A stretch of 64,000 bases of DNA, taken from the NCBI GenBank assembly GCA_018657765.1, contig JABHWM010000018.1, positions 1 to 64,000 of the forward strand, in the 5' to 3' direction. The stretch comes from Minisyncoccota bacterium. GTDB taxonomy: Bacteria > Patescibacteriota > Microgenomatia > UBA1400 > PJMF01. The position numbers and the translations under genes were made by a program. Below the pieces are notes generated by a model. That model made no database searches, was not told where the DNA came from, and worked only from the letters and a program-made list of their open reading frames with translations. Of this stretch, positions 39,793 to 47,920 are shown in pieces (the first letter of the stretch is position 1; every line of letters begins with the position of its first letter).

Positions 39793-41166
39793 TTATTTAT
39801 CCTTTTTTATAAATAAAACAAATAGTTCTGCTTTTTTTTTCATTTTAAGAAGTTCTTTTTCGATGTCTTGCTGAGTAGTTTTTTTATAATCAAGTATTTT
39901 GAAAGACACACCCATTTTTGAACAAAAATCAATATTATTAATTAATTGCTGCTGACCTCCAGTACACCATGAACCACCATTCTCAATAATAATTAATCCT
40001 AAATTCAATTTTCTATAAATAGCCTCTAAAAACCCCATACCATGCAAAAATGATGTATCACCAGATACTACAATTGGATATTTAACTCCTGTTTCAGCAA
40101 TGCCACTGGCAACAGCCACTCCAGAACCTAAACATAAACAGGAATCAATTACATTAGCTGTTTCTCTCGTAAATTGAGTTAATTCAGATACTACATAATC
40201 TGGATTGATATTTTTCAATGCAAAAAATAATTTTTCAAGCTCACTCCAAACTCGATACTTGTAATCTATATCCAGATCTCCAACAGAGCTTTTATAATGA
40301 AATCTTTCTTTAGAAATTTTTTCGAAACCATAGTTATCCCCTTGTTCAAAAATAGCAGAGATTTTCATATCTTTAATAAACTCTGGAGAAGGATAGGAAT
40401 AAATATTAAATAAGTCATTTTCTGAAATATTGCTTTTTTTAATCTCTCTTTGAGAATTTCCAAAGGAAATAATTTTTTTATTATTTAGATTTGAACGATC
40501 GTAAAGAGAATCAACAAAATCTTGAATTTTTTTATTTTTTTTATTTAAATTTTCAAACTGAGATCTCCAATAAGTTGGATGAACAATAAATTTTTTTCCA
40601 AAGCCTTTAGCTAATTTAAATTTCTTTTTTTTCTTGGTTTTTTTCACAAATGAGTCATTTAAATTAAAAAATTGATTTGTTAATCGAATAACCACTGGGA
40701 CATCGAATAGCTCAGACCATTCAAAAGCTTGATAGGCAAATTCATAAGCCTGTTCAATTGAAGTAGGTTCAAGCCATAATCCACCATAAAAATCTAAATA
40801 ATGTCTAGAATCCATTCTGGCTTGTGAAGATACAACTTCAACATCATCAATTAAAACAACTACTAGACCAGCATTCACACCAGAAATCATTGAATTTAGA
40901 AATGGATCTGCGGCTACATTCAACCCAACATTTTTCAAACAACAAACAGATCTACTACCAGCTAAAGAAGCTCCATAAGCCATTTCAAAAGCAACCTTCT
41001 CATTAACACTAATTTGCTTTCCACCTAAAAAGGAAAATATATCATGACTATAAGTTCCAGGAAAGTTTGTAACATAGCTACAACCACCATCATTTAAACC
41101 AAAAGAAATTGCTTTAATACCAATATTCACTGGTTTGCTAGTGTGTTTTATTTTTTTATTTTTCAT
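39793..41166 (-). CDS. IorA-like thiamine-diphosphate enzyme lacking Fe-S domain
   Basis: A 457-residue protein closely patterned on the alpha subunit of indolepyruvate ferredoxin oxidoreductase. The N-terminal PYR domain reads NFPGTYSHDIF, ISVNEKVAFEMAYGASLAG (with the TPP-activating Glu), CCLKNVGLNVAADPF, LIDDVEVVSSQARMDSRHY. The PP domain has VVSGDTSFLHGMGFLEAIY and IIENGGSWCTGGQQQ (metal-binding GD...N). IorA proper goes on for about 150 residues with two 4Fe-4S motifs; here the chain ends after the PP domain. No IorB gene is nearby. A non-oxidative 2-oxoacid decarboxylation or carboligation is inferred. Overlaps the Gfo/Idh gene by 4 nt. Confidence 0.8.
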   Translation of the reverse strand: MKNKKIKHTSKPVNIGIKAISFGLNDGGCSYVTNFPGTYSHDIFSFLGGKQISVNEKVAFEMAYGASLAGSRSVCCLKNVGLNVAADPFLNSMISGVNAGLVVVLIDDVEVVSSQARMDSRHYLDFYGGLWLEPTSIEQAYEFAYQAFEWSELFDVPVVIRLTNQFFNLNDSFVKKTKKKKKFKLAKGFGKKFIVHPTYWRSQFENLNKKNKKIQDFVDSLYDRSNLNNKKIISFGNSQREIKKSNISENDLFNIYSYPSPEFIKDMKISAIFEQGDNYGFEKISKERFHYKSSVGDLDIDYKYRVWSELEKLFFALKNINPDYVVSELTQFTRETANVIDSCLCLGSGVAVASGIAETGVKYPIVVSGDTSFLHGMGFLEAIYRKLNLGLIIIENGGSWCTGGQQQLINNIDFCSKMGVSFKILDYKKTTQQDIEKELLKMKKKAELFVLFIKKDK

Positions 41167-42659
41167 TTCAAAGAAATATTAATAATAGGAGCTTTATTTT
41201 CAGCCCTCTTAATATGTGATTGATAAATACTACTCATAATTTTTACTGAAAGATTATGTGAATCTATATTTGAGATCAATGAATTTTTATTTCTTTTTCC
41301 CTCTATAAACTCAATAAATTCTTCAACTACATGTTGTTTAACAAATTCGTGAGTTAATTGTGAATCATCTAAATATCTAGAACCATTAATCTCTTTAAGA
41401 TCATAGATCTTAAAAGATTGTCGATTAATTGTGTCTGTTTTTTTATTGCTAAAAGCTCCCAGATTTCTAAAAACATGAATCTCAAAATGATTTGCTCCGC
41501 CAATTTTATAATCATCAGTGGTTGTAACAGAATGATCATCTTTTTCTTGATAAGCATGAATATGGATTGATTGAAAAGGACCCTGTTGAATGATGTGATG
41601 TTCTTGTTTAACCCTACCATTACCTTTATAAAGGTCTTCTCCTTGCTCCAACCAAGTTCTTTGAGAAAAACTATTATGTAAAAGATTAATTGAAATATTA
41701 CAAACTGCAGTTTCCTCTTTATTAATTCTAATTGAAGAAAGAGCATCTAACTCTCCATAATTTTTGAAGAACTGCTTAAACTCTTTCTGATTAATATTTT
41801 TTGAATATTTTTTATATTCATTTCCAAAATATGAGATATAATCTTTTTCAGAAATATTTGATAACCAACCGTCTGGTTGAATAAATGAAGAATATATCTC
41901 AGCATTATCTCCATTTTTTCCTTCAACTGATCCAGCCTTATAAATTTGTGTTACTAAATCAAAAAAATGATAACCACTATGAGAACACTTACCATATCCA
42001 TCATTAAGGGAATGATATTTTCTTTCCAAAATTTCAATAGGAAAATACCATTGACCATCAGCATGAGTTGATTGAATCGAAGTAACAGGAACATTATATT
42101 TCTCAGTAATTTCTTTGATTAAATCTAAAACTTTAATTATTCCAAAATGATACCTTCTTTGAACATTAACCGAAAAAATCGTTTCCTTTTTTTTCTGCAA
42201 TTCTAAGTATTTATTTTCCAACAATAAAAAATCTTTTTCTATACCTTTGGCCTGTTTTAAATCTGAAACAACATCTTTTCTAACAGTAATAGGCTTATCC
42301 ATTAATATATTTAAACCCTGTTGCAAAGCCCAAAGAGCATATTGCTTATGAACCATTGGTTCTGTTGCAATAATAACTCCATCAATCTTTTCATCAGATA
42401 CCAATTTATTTAATTTATTTTTTAGAGAGGTTGGTAAAGAACGATTTTTATCAAATCCTTTAATATATAAAACAGGAAAAGAATAGTTATTTTTTTCTAA
42501 AAATTCACTAACATGATTCTTTTTTTCCAAGAGTTCTAATCCATAAACTATTTTAACTTTATGTTTAGAACTTAATTTTTTTATCGCGGGTAAATAAACC
42601 CTCTTTGAATGAGGACCAATTCCAATAACTAAAAGATTAATAACATCTTTATATTTCAC
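41163..42659 (-). CDS. Gfo/Idh/MocA-family oxidoreductase, paralogue B
   Basis: A 498-residue paralogue of 25568-27025. Shared blocks in the same order are VIGIGPHSKRVYLPAI, ATEPMVHKQYALWAL, NILMDKPIT, HADGQWYFPIEIL, KCSHSGYHFFDLV, GRVKQEHHIIQQGPFQSIHIHAYQ and HFEIHVFRN. The N-terminal Rossmann fold binds NAD(P). Both copies are about 130 residues longer than typical Gfo/Idh/MocA enzymes. The two probably act on related substrates in one pathway split between clusters A and B. A GNAT gene lies 8 bp upstream. Confidence 0.82.
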   Translation of the reverse strand: MKYKDVINLLVIGIGPHSKRVYLPAIKKLSSKHKVKIVYGLELLEKKNHVSEFLEKNNYSFPVLYIKGFDKNRSLPTSLKNKLNKLVSDEKIDGVIIATEPMVHKQYALWALQQGLNILMDKPITVRKDVVSDLKQAKGIEKDFLLLENKYLELQKKKETIFSVNVQRRYHFGIIKVLDLIKEITEKYNVPVTSIQSTHADGQWYFPIEILERKYHSLNDGYGKCSHSGYHFFDLVTQIYKAGSVEGKNGDNAEIYSSFIQPDGWLSNISEKDYISYFGNEYKKYSKNINQKEFKQFFKNYGELDALSSIRINKEETAVCNISINLLHNSFSQRTWLEQGEDLYKGNGRVKQEHHIIQQGPFQSIHIHAYQEKDDHSVTTTDDYKIGGANHFEIHVFRNLGAFSNKKTDTINRQSFKIYDLKEINGSRYLDDSQLTHEFVKQHVVEEFIEFIEGKRNKNSLISNIDSHNLSVKIMSSIYQSHIKRAENKAPIINISLK

Positions 42660-42667
42660 CTCTACCC

Positions 42668-43177
42668 TTAAATTAAAATATTCTCCATTACTACTTCAAT
42701 ATCATCACCTCTACCAGTTACAATTTTTTCTTCACTAACCACGCTAAATCCCCATCTTTTATAAGCTTCCACCATACCAAAACTTTTAAGAGTGGAAAAT
42801 ACGGCTTTTTTTATACCTCTGGCTTTCATCTCTTCAACCATTTTTTTGTAAGTAAACCTAGCAAGTCCTTTTTTTCTATATTCAGGAGCAACAGCAAGTC
42901 TAGTTAAATAAGCAACATTATTTTCTCTCAAAAGATAAGCTGTAGTAGCAACTACATCATTCTCTTCGGAAGTTATAACAAAAAAATTACCTTTTTCTCG
43001 AGAAAAACTAAAATTAATATCAGCTAAATCACCAACATATTCTTCATCAATAGATAAACCCATAGATTCATATAATTTTAAAAGGAAAGCGCTCGCCAAA
43101 GAAGCAATAGATTCATCCTCTAATATAGAGAGAAATCTAAGATTTGAATCAAGCCGTTTATTGTTTTTTTCTGTCAT
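42668..43177 (-). CDS. GNAT-family N-acetyltransferase
   Basis: A 169-residue acyl-CoA-dependent transferase. The core has VVATTAYLLRENNVAYLTRLAVAPEYRKKGLARFTYKKM, where RKKGLA is the acetyl-CoA pyrophosphate loop, followed by KAVFSTLKSFGMVEAYKRWGFSVVSEE. The N-terminal 45 residues are helical and precede the usual start of the fold. It is the first gene of the seven-gene cluster B operon. A TAGAAT -10 box lies only 5 nt before the ATG, so this operon too may start leaderless. Substrate unknown. Confidence 0.82.
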   Translation of the reverse strand: MTEKNNKRLDSNLRFLSILEDESIASLASAFLLKLYESMGLSIDEEYVGDLADINFSFSREKGNFFVITSEENDVVATTAYLLRENNVAYLTRLAVAPEYRKKGLARFTYKKMVEEMKARGIKKAVFSTLKSFGMVEAYKRWGFSVVSEEKIVTGRGDDIEVVMENILI

Positions 43178-43322
43178 GATCTATTCTAATCTAATACAAT
43201 AAGATTAGTCTTGATCTTATATATTATAAGATATCTTCTTCCTATGGTCAAGATATAAAATAACCATTTATAATAATAACAATAATTATTTAAAAATTAA
43301 TAAATACTGTATTAATAACACT

Positions 43323-43874
43323 ATGAATTCAAAAAAAATAAAAATAAAAATTGAAAAACCATTTGGAAACCTATTCCGTAAAGCTACTATCTTAGTTGCC
43401 TGTCAAACACCAGAGAAAACCTATCTTTTTGGTGAAAAAAAAGACTTCTATCCAGAAGGGATTGTTCGATTAATTGGCGGTGGAGTAGAAAAAGGTGACT
43501 CCTCACCAAAAGAAGCTGCCATATTAGAACTTAAAGAGGAAATTAACTACAAACCAAAGCTTCAGGAACTCAAATCATTAGGGGCTATTTCAATTACAGC
43601 TACTGATAATAAAAATAAAAAATATAATCACATAATTCATATTTATTTTTTACAGATTCCTCCAAAAGTAAATTTAAAAGCCCAAGATGATTTAACTGGA
43701 ATAGTAGAATTAAACACAAAACAATTTGAAAAACTCATAAAAAGATATTACAGTCTTTCCAAAAAAAATATTAGAAAAAAAGGAAATCTAGAATTCAGCT
43801 GGTATGATTATGCTCAAGTATATGGACCAGTTCATCAATTTGTTTTTGACTTATTAGAAAATAATATATCTTAA
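43323..43874 (+). CDS. Nudix hydrolase
   Basis: A 183-residue protein with a Nudix helix region GGGVEKGDSSPKEAAILELKEEI. Compared with the consensus Gx5Ex7REUxEExGU, the first Glu is Asp, one residue is inserted and the Arg is Leu, while the metal-binding LKEE is intact. It likely hydrolyses a nucleoside diphosphate linked to another group, but the changes leave activity uncertain. It stands alone between the cluster B promoter and the convergent membrane-protein gene. Confidence 0.8.
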   Translation: MNSKKIKIKIEKPFGNLFRKATILVACQTPEKTYLFGEKKDFYPEGIVRLIGGGVEKGDSSPKEAAILELKEEINYKPKLQELKSLGAISITATDNKNKKYNHIIHIYFLQIPPKVNLKAQDDLTGIVELNTKQFEKLIKRYYSLSKKNIRKKGNLEFSWYDYAQVYGPVHQFVFDLLENNIS

Positions 43875-43875
43875 T

Positions 43876-44190
43876 TCAACCTATCTTTTTCACCACCCTT
43901 ATCCCCCTCACCCCCAGCAAAAACAAACCAATAATTATTATTTTCAAAAAATAATAACCACTAATATCCAAAAAATTCCTAGTCATCAAAGTCATTTCTC
44001 CAACAAAAACATGAACAAGAATGCTCATTGGTAAAGTTAAAAATAACCAATTTTTTCTTGGCACATAAAACCTAAGCTTCAGAAATATTTTTGATAATAA
44101 CGGAGCGAGTAAATAAATTCCCAGAAATGATGCTACAAAATCAAAAATAGCATAGCCCCCAAAACGAAATTGTCTAAGAAATTCAATCAT
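43876..44190 (-). CDS. Small three-helix membrane protein
   Basis: A 104-residue hydrophobic protein with about three membrane helices (residues 10-35, 46-66 and 77-97) and a basic C-terminus (RGIRVVKKIG). No family is recognised. It overlaps the patatin gene by 4 nt, so the two are translationally coupled, and the convergent Nudix stop is 1 bp away. Confidence 0.65.
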   Translation of the reverse strand: MIEFLRQFRFGGYAIFDFVASFLGIYLLAPLLSKIFLKLRFYVPRKNWLFLTLPMSILVHVFVGEMTLMTRNFLDISGYYFLKIIIIGLFLLGVRGIRVVKKIG

Positions 44191-44981
44191 TTAATCACCT
44201 TTCTAATCTCTTCTATATTTTCATCAACTATCTTTTCTCCAAACCCTATAATTTTTTCTGCACTCCCTATAAACTTGCTAAAGATACTGTAGTTCTTACC
44301 TTCAGGAATATCTGGGTATAACGTGATATCAGCATTTTTACAATCTCTTCTAGCAAGTTCTCTGAGTAACAAGTGAGAACTTTTCAAAGCAGTATGAAAA
44401 CTTCCATATTTCTTTTCCATAACTGGAAAGACATTTCTATAAAGATTCACAGCAATCACTACATCGGCTCCTAACTCTTTTGCCAAAGAAACTGGTACAG
44501 GCATTCTTGTAGCTCCATCAATCAACTTCTTTTCACCTACAGAGACAGGTTGAAAAACAAGGGGAACAGATGCACTAGCTCTAATAGCTTTTACCAAGGA
44601 CCCTTCTTTTATAAAAACTAATTCTCCAGATTTAAAATCAACAGCTGCAGCTCCAAAACGAAGTGGTAAATCTTCTATATTTACTTTACCTACTACATCA
44701 ACAATTACTTTTTTGAATCTATCTCCTTTGAAAAGCCCCTGAGAAGGACGAAAATCACTAAAAACTTTTAAAAGATCCTGAAAACGAATCTTAGTTAGAA
44801 TATTTTCTAATTTTTCAATATCTTGGACAGCAGCAAAATACCCTCCCATGATAGATCCAGTGCTACTGCCTGCAATAATTTCAAAATTTATATTATGCTT
44901 TATCAACCCTTTAATAACTCCAATGTGAGCCAAGCCTCTCCAACCACCACTACCTAGAGCTAAACCAATCTTTTTTTTCAT
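44187..44981 (-). CDS. Patatin-like phospholipase (RssA-type)
   Basis: A 264-residue patatin-family lipid acyl hydrolase. The oxyanion loop is LGSGGWRGLAHIGV near the N-terminus, the catalytic Ser is in IIAGSSTGSIMGG (GxSxG) and the catalytic Asp in KKLIDGATRMPVP (DGA). Compact size and layout are those of bacterial RssA/YchK-like proteins. It should hydrolyse phospholipid acyl chains on the cytoplasmic side. Co-transcribed with a small membrane protein of unknown role. Confidence 0.88.
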   Translation of the reverse strand: MKKKIGLALGSGGWRGLAHIGVIKGLIKHNINFEIIAGSSTGSIMGGYFAAVQDIEKLENILTKIRFQDLLKVFSDFRPSQGLFKGDRFKKVIVDVVGKVNIEDLPLRFGAAAVDFKSGELVFIKEGSLVKAIRASASVPLVFQPVSVGEKKLIDGATRMPVPVSLAKELGADVVIAVNLYRNVFPVMEKKYGSFHTALKSSHLLLRELARRDCKNADITLYPDIPEGKNYSIFSKFIGSAEKIIGFGEKIVDENIEEIRKVIK

Positions 44982-45087
44982 TTATATCCTTCTTGTAGAT
45001 ACTGTATACAATTCCAAGAATCTTTGCAATTTTGTTCATCAATGATATAGTGAGAATCTACTTTAAAAAGCAGAAAAGGATAAGCCT

Positions 45088-45813
45088 ATGAAGGGTGTCA
45101 TTTTAGCTGGTGGTCTGGGGACAAGATTGTACCCACTCACCCACGTAACAAACAAGCATTTATTGCCTGTATATAACAAACCAATGGTTTTCTACCCTAT
45201 TAAAACCCTGGTGGATGCTGGTATAGATGAAATTTTGATAGTTACTAGTGGCCCTCATGTCGGTCACTTTTTGAGCGTTCTAAAAAATGGTAAAGAACTA
45301 GGTGCAAAACATCTAGAATATGCTTACCAAGAAAAACCAAATGGTGGTATTGCTGATGCTCTAGCTTTAGCAGAAGATTTTGCTGATGGTGAAGATATTG
45401 CCGTTATTCTAGGTGACAACACTACTGATGAAAGCATTAAAGAAGCAGTTACTTCTTTCAAAGAAGGAGCCACTGTCTTTTTGAAAAAAGTTACAGACCC
45501 AGAGAGATTTGGTGTCCCGGCTTTTGATCCTAAAGACAATTCTAAAGTCATCCGTATAGATGAAAAACCAAAAAATCCAGCTTCAGAATATGCTGTAACT
45601 GGTGTCTATCTATATGATAATAAAATTTTTGACATGATCCGTGAATGTGACCCTAACTATGCTGGTAGAGGTGAACTAGAAATTACTCAAGTAAACAACC
45701 TCTATATTGATAAAGGTCAACTTCATTGGAAAGAACTAGAAGGCTTCTGGAGCGATGCTGGAACATTCCAATCTCTTTTTACTTCTTCAGAATATTGGTC
45801 AAAGAAAAAATAA
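45088..45813 (+). CDS. Sugar nucleotidyltransferase (RmlA-like)
   Basis: A 241-residue nucleotidyltransferase with GVILAGGLGTRLYPLT (nucleotide loop), NKHLLPVYNKPM, VTSGPHVGHF, YQEKPNGGIADAL, VILGDN (metal-binding Asp) and GRGELEITQVNN. These motifs match glucose-1-phosphate thymidylyltransferase. The protein is about 50 residues shorter than E. coli RmlA and lacks its C-terminal helices; rmlBCD are not in the window. AAAAGGAT is a good ribosome-binding site and TATAGT a -10 box about 35 nt upstream. Confidence 0.87.
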   Translation: MKGVILAGGLGTRLYPLTHVTNKHLLPVYNKPMVFYPIKTLVDAGIDEILIVTSGPHVGHFLSVLKNGKELGAKHLEYAYQEKPNGGIADALALAEDFADGEDIAVILGDNTTDESIKEAVTSFKEGATVFLKKVTDPERFGVPAFDPKDNSKVIRIDEKPKNPASEYAVTGVYLYDNKIFDMIRECDPNYAGRGELEITQVNNLYIDKGQLHWKELEGFWSDAGTFQSLFTSSEYWSKKK

Positions 45814-45856
45814 TTTTTTCAGGAGTTTGTCAGACTAAACAAATAAACTAGTTACT

Positions 45857-47023
45857 GTGAAAAGTCTCTTGTATATTTTTTGGTTAGTTGTTTTCACCAT
45901 ATTTTTTTCTTTAAATTTACCGCTAGCTCAAGCAAATATTATTATTTCAGAGGTATATCCTAATCCCAATAGTAATGAGAACGAATGGATTGAGCTATTC
46001 AATACCAGTGAAGACTCTATATCATTAGATAACTGGGAGTTTTGGGATCAGAAATCTCAACCAACTCTTATCTATAAATTTCTAGAAAATAAAACTATTA
46101 ATAAACAAGAGTATCTAGTTATCCCTGTTAATAATGTTTTGAATAATTCTGGAGATTCTGTTCTTTTGTTTGATGAAAATCATATCCTACAAGATTCTCT
46201 GACTTACACTTCTTCAGAGAAGAATTATAGCTGGGCAAAAGATGAACAAGAACCTACAAGTATCTACAAAACATCTCCTACTTTAGGAGAAAAAAATTCC
46301 ATCCCAACTCCTACTGCTATTCCACCTACCCCAAGTTTATTTCTCAGTCCCACCCCAACCTCACAACAAATAAATAATATAGATATATTTCCTAGTTTTT
46401 CTGAGGTTGTAGCTTGTCCATCAAATCAAGAAAAAGAATGGTTAGAAATCTCTAATTTATTTTCAGCACCAATCAACTTAGATGGATATATCATTAGGGA
46501 TGCTACTCACCAAATTCATAAATTTTCTGAAGAAATAATAAATCCATCAGAATATATAACCATTGAGTTTACTAATACTCTAAATAATGGAGGTGATTCT
46601 TTATTCTTAATCTCACCCCAAAATAATATTGTTGATACTTTTTCTTATGAAACTTGTTCTAAGAATATGAGCTGGAGTAAATTTGATAATCAATGGCTAG
46701 AAAGTTCTATTATTACCAAAGGAGAAATAAATATTAACTCAAAAAACTCATCAGAAACATCTGCTACAACAAAACAAATAAATATAAATCTCAAAAATTC
46801 AGAAGAACAAAAAAAAATAAATAATACTTCAAAAGAATTTAAGTATCCTGCTAATATCCTTTCTCCTGAAATACAACTGCCTGATCAGAATCTCAGACAT
46901 CTGCAAAGCATCTTCTTTTCTCCACCGGATCTAATAAAAGGAGCTATAAATGTTATAATGGGTAGTCTTTTACTGCTCATCCCAAGCTTAGTCTATGTCA
47001 AAAAAAACAAAAAATATTTTTAA
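45857..47023 (+). CDS. Secreted protein with two lamin-tail domains and C-terminal anchor
   Basis: A 388-residue protein starting at GTG with a signal peptide (hydrophobic residues 6-25). Two lamin-tail (LTD) domains follow: residues about 27-130 (ISEVYPNPNSNENEWIELFN) and about 175-270 (EKEWLEISNLFSAPINLDG), separated by a Pro/Thr/Ser-rich linker. A Lys/Asn/Ser-rich stretch leads to a C-terminal membrane helix (about 363-382) with a positive end. LTD domains are beta sandwiches common on bacterial surfaces; binding role unknown. Overlaps the VanZ-like gene by 29 nt. Confidence 0.83.
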   Translation: MKSLLYIFWLVVFTIFFSLNLPLAQANIIISEVYPNPNSNENEWIELFNTSEDSISLDNWEFWDQKSQPTLIYKFLENKTINKQEYLVIPVNNVLNNSGDSVLLFDENHILQDSLTYTSSEKNYSWAKDEQEPTSIYKTSPTLGEKNSIPTPTAIPPTPSLFLSPTPTSQQINNIDIFPSFSEVVACPSNQEKEWLEISNLFSAPINLDGYIIRDATHQIHKFSEEIINPSEYITIEFTNTLNNGGDSLFLISPQNNIVDTFSYETCSKNMSWSKFDNQWLESSIITKGEININSKNSSETSATTKQININLKNSEEQKKINNTSKEFKYPANILSPEIQLPDQNLRHLQSIFFSPPDLIKGAINVIMGSLLLLIPSLVYVKKNKKYF

Positions 47024-47378
47024 CATTATCATTTCATTTATTCCTGCCATTACTTGGGCCGGAGCTATTTTTTACCTTTCTGCACAACAAACTCTTCCAG
47101 GATTTACGATAGATATCTGGGATTTCTTACTAAAAAAATCTGCTCACATCTTTGTCTATGCTGTTTTATATTTTCTATTACTCTTACCATTTCAATATTA
47201 TTCTCTAGGAAAAGGATCTAAAAGATGGTTAATTCCTCTGTTTATTGCAGTAAGTTATGCTATTTTTGATGAAGTCCATCAGTCATTTACGCCTGGTAGG
47301 CACCCCTCATTGAGAGATGTTGGATTTGATACTTTGGGTTGTTCTTTAGTTATTTTCAAAAAACTTGGATATATCTAA
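46995..47378 (+). CDS. VanZ-like membrane protein
   Basis: A 127-residue membrane protein with three or four helices and the VanZ signature DEVHQSFTPGRHPSLRDVGFDTLG, preceded by FVYAVLYFLLLLPF. VanZ confers low-level teicoplanin resistance in enterococci; most family members have unknown envelope functions. The start lies inside the end of the lamin-tail gene, so the two form an operon. Confidence 0.85.
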   Translation: MSKKTKNIFNIIISFIPAITWAGAIFYLSAQQTLPGFTIDIWDFLLKKSAHIFVYAVLYFLLLLPFQYYSLGKGSKRWLIPLFIAVSYAIFDEVHQSFTPGRHPSLRDVGFDTLGCSLVIFKKLGYI

Positions 47379-47398
47379 CTTCTTATTAGAATTTCCTC

Positions 47399-47426
47399 TT
47401 GACTCTATTTTTACTGACGTTACACT
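47399..47426 (+). promoter_or_regulatory. Promoter of the HU gene
   Basis: TTGACT (47399-47404) and TACACT (47421-47426) with 16 bp between. Unlike the leaderless genes, this one predicts a 5' leader of about 70 nt. Confidence 0.65.
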
Positions 47427-47453
47427 AGGAATCAGACTGTATATAAATGTATA

Positions 47454-47477
47454 AAGACTTTTATAATAAAAAGTCTT
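47454..47477 (+). promoter_or_regulatory. Hairpin in the HU 5' leader
   Basis: AAGACTTTT (47454-47462) and AAAAGTCTT (47469-47477) form a perfect 9-bp stem with loop ATAATA, 24 nt before the start codon. It may stabilise the mRNA or be an HU autoregulation site. Confidence 0.5.
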
Positions 47478-47501
47478 AAGTAGAAAAAAAGAAAGATCTT
47501 G

Positions 47502-47777
47502 ATGACAAAATCTCAATTAATCACTATTGTTGCAAAAAAAGCTCACTTAACCAAAAGAGCTTCTGAAGAAGCTGTTGAAACAATATTTTCAGAAATATCT
47601 CGTACTCTAAAAAAAGGAGATAAAGTAGTTCTTTCTGGATTTGGTACTTTTTATGTCAGTAAAGTAAATGATAAACACGTAGAGCCATTCGGTAAAAAAG
47701 AAAAAAGAATGGTTGTTAAAGGCCATAGAGTCGTTAATTTCCGTGTCGGAAAACCTCTTAAGAGAAATGTGTGGTAA
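47502..47777 (+). CDS. HU-family DNA-binding protein
   Basis: A 91-residue histone-like protein. TKSQLITIVAKKAHLTKRASEEAVETIF is the N-terminal helical dimer part, GDKVVLSGFGTFYV the conserved beta turn, and the arm region contains GKKEKRMVVKGHRVVNFRVGKPLK. The usual arm motif RNPxTG is replaced by a basic GKKEKRM, and the tip Pro of the arm is not evident. The ATG at 47502 is chosen over TTG at 47499. It bends and compacts DNA; monocistronic with its own terminator. Confidence 0.9.
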   Translation: MTKSQLITIVAKKAHLTKRASEEAVETIFSEISRTLKKGDKVVLSGFGTFYVSKVNDKHVEPFGKKEKRMVVKGHRVVNFRVGKPLKRNVW

Positions 47778-47795
47778 ATCTTAAAAATGATATTA

Positions 47796-47823
47796 AAAAG
47801 GGGCTTAGATAGCCCCTTTTTTT
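47796..47823 (+). terminator. Intrinsic terminator of the HU gene
   Basis: AAAAGGGGCT and AGCCCCTTTT form a perfect 10-bp stem with a 5-nt loop followed by more T, 18 bp after the stop. Confidence 0.9.
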
Positions 47824-47869
47824 GTTGTAAATTTCTTTATTTATAAAATAAATTAACTCTCCAACAACC

Positions 47870-47894
47870 AAAAACCCCGCTTTACAGCGGGGCT
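47870..47894 (-). terminator. Intrinsic terminator of the ribosomal-protein operon
   Basis: CCCCGCT (47875-47881) and AGCGGGG (47886-47892) pair around a 4-nt loop; on the minus strand the stem is followed by TTTTTGG. It sits about 30 bp after the rpsI stop and closes the long minus-strand block. Confidence 0.88.
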
Positions 47895-47920
47895 TCTTAT
47901 TACGATACGTAATCCAAATA

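Noticed and set aside
41369..41746. 125-codon frame inside the Gfo/Idh paralogue B gene
   Set aside because: Same-strand out-of-frame shadow with low-complexity Ile/Lys/Leu composition.
38391..43177. Reading cluster B as a phage DNA-hypermodification operon
   Set aside because: P-loop kinases and a PLP enzyme would fit, but no thymidylate-synthase-like hydroxymethylase, TET-like enzyme or phage replication gene is present; kept only as an alternative.
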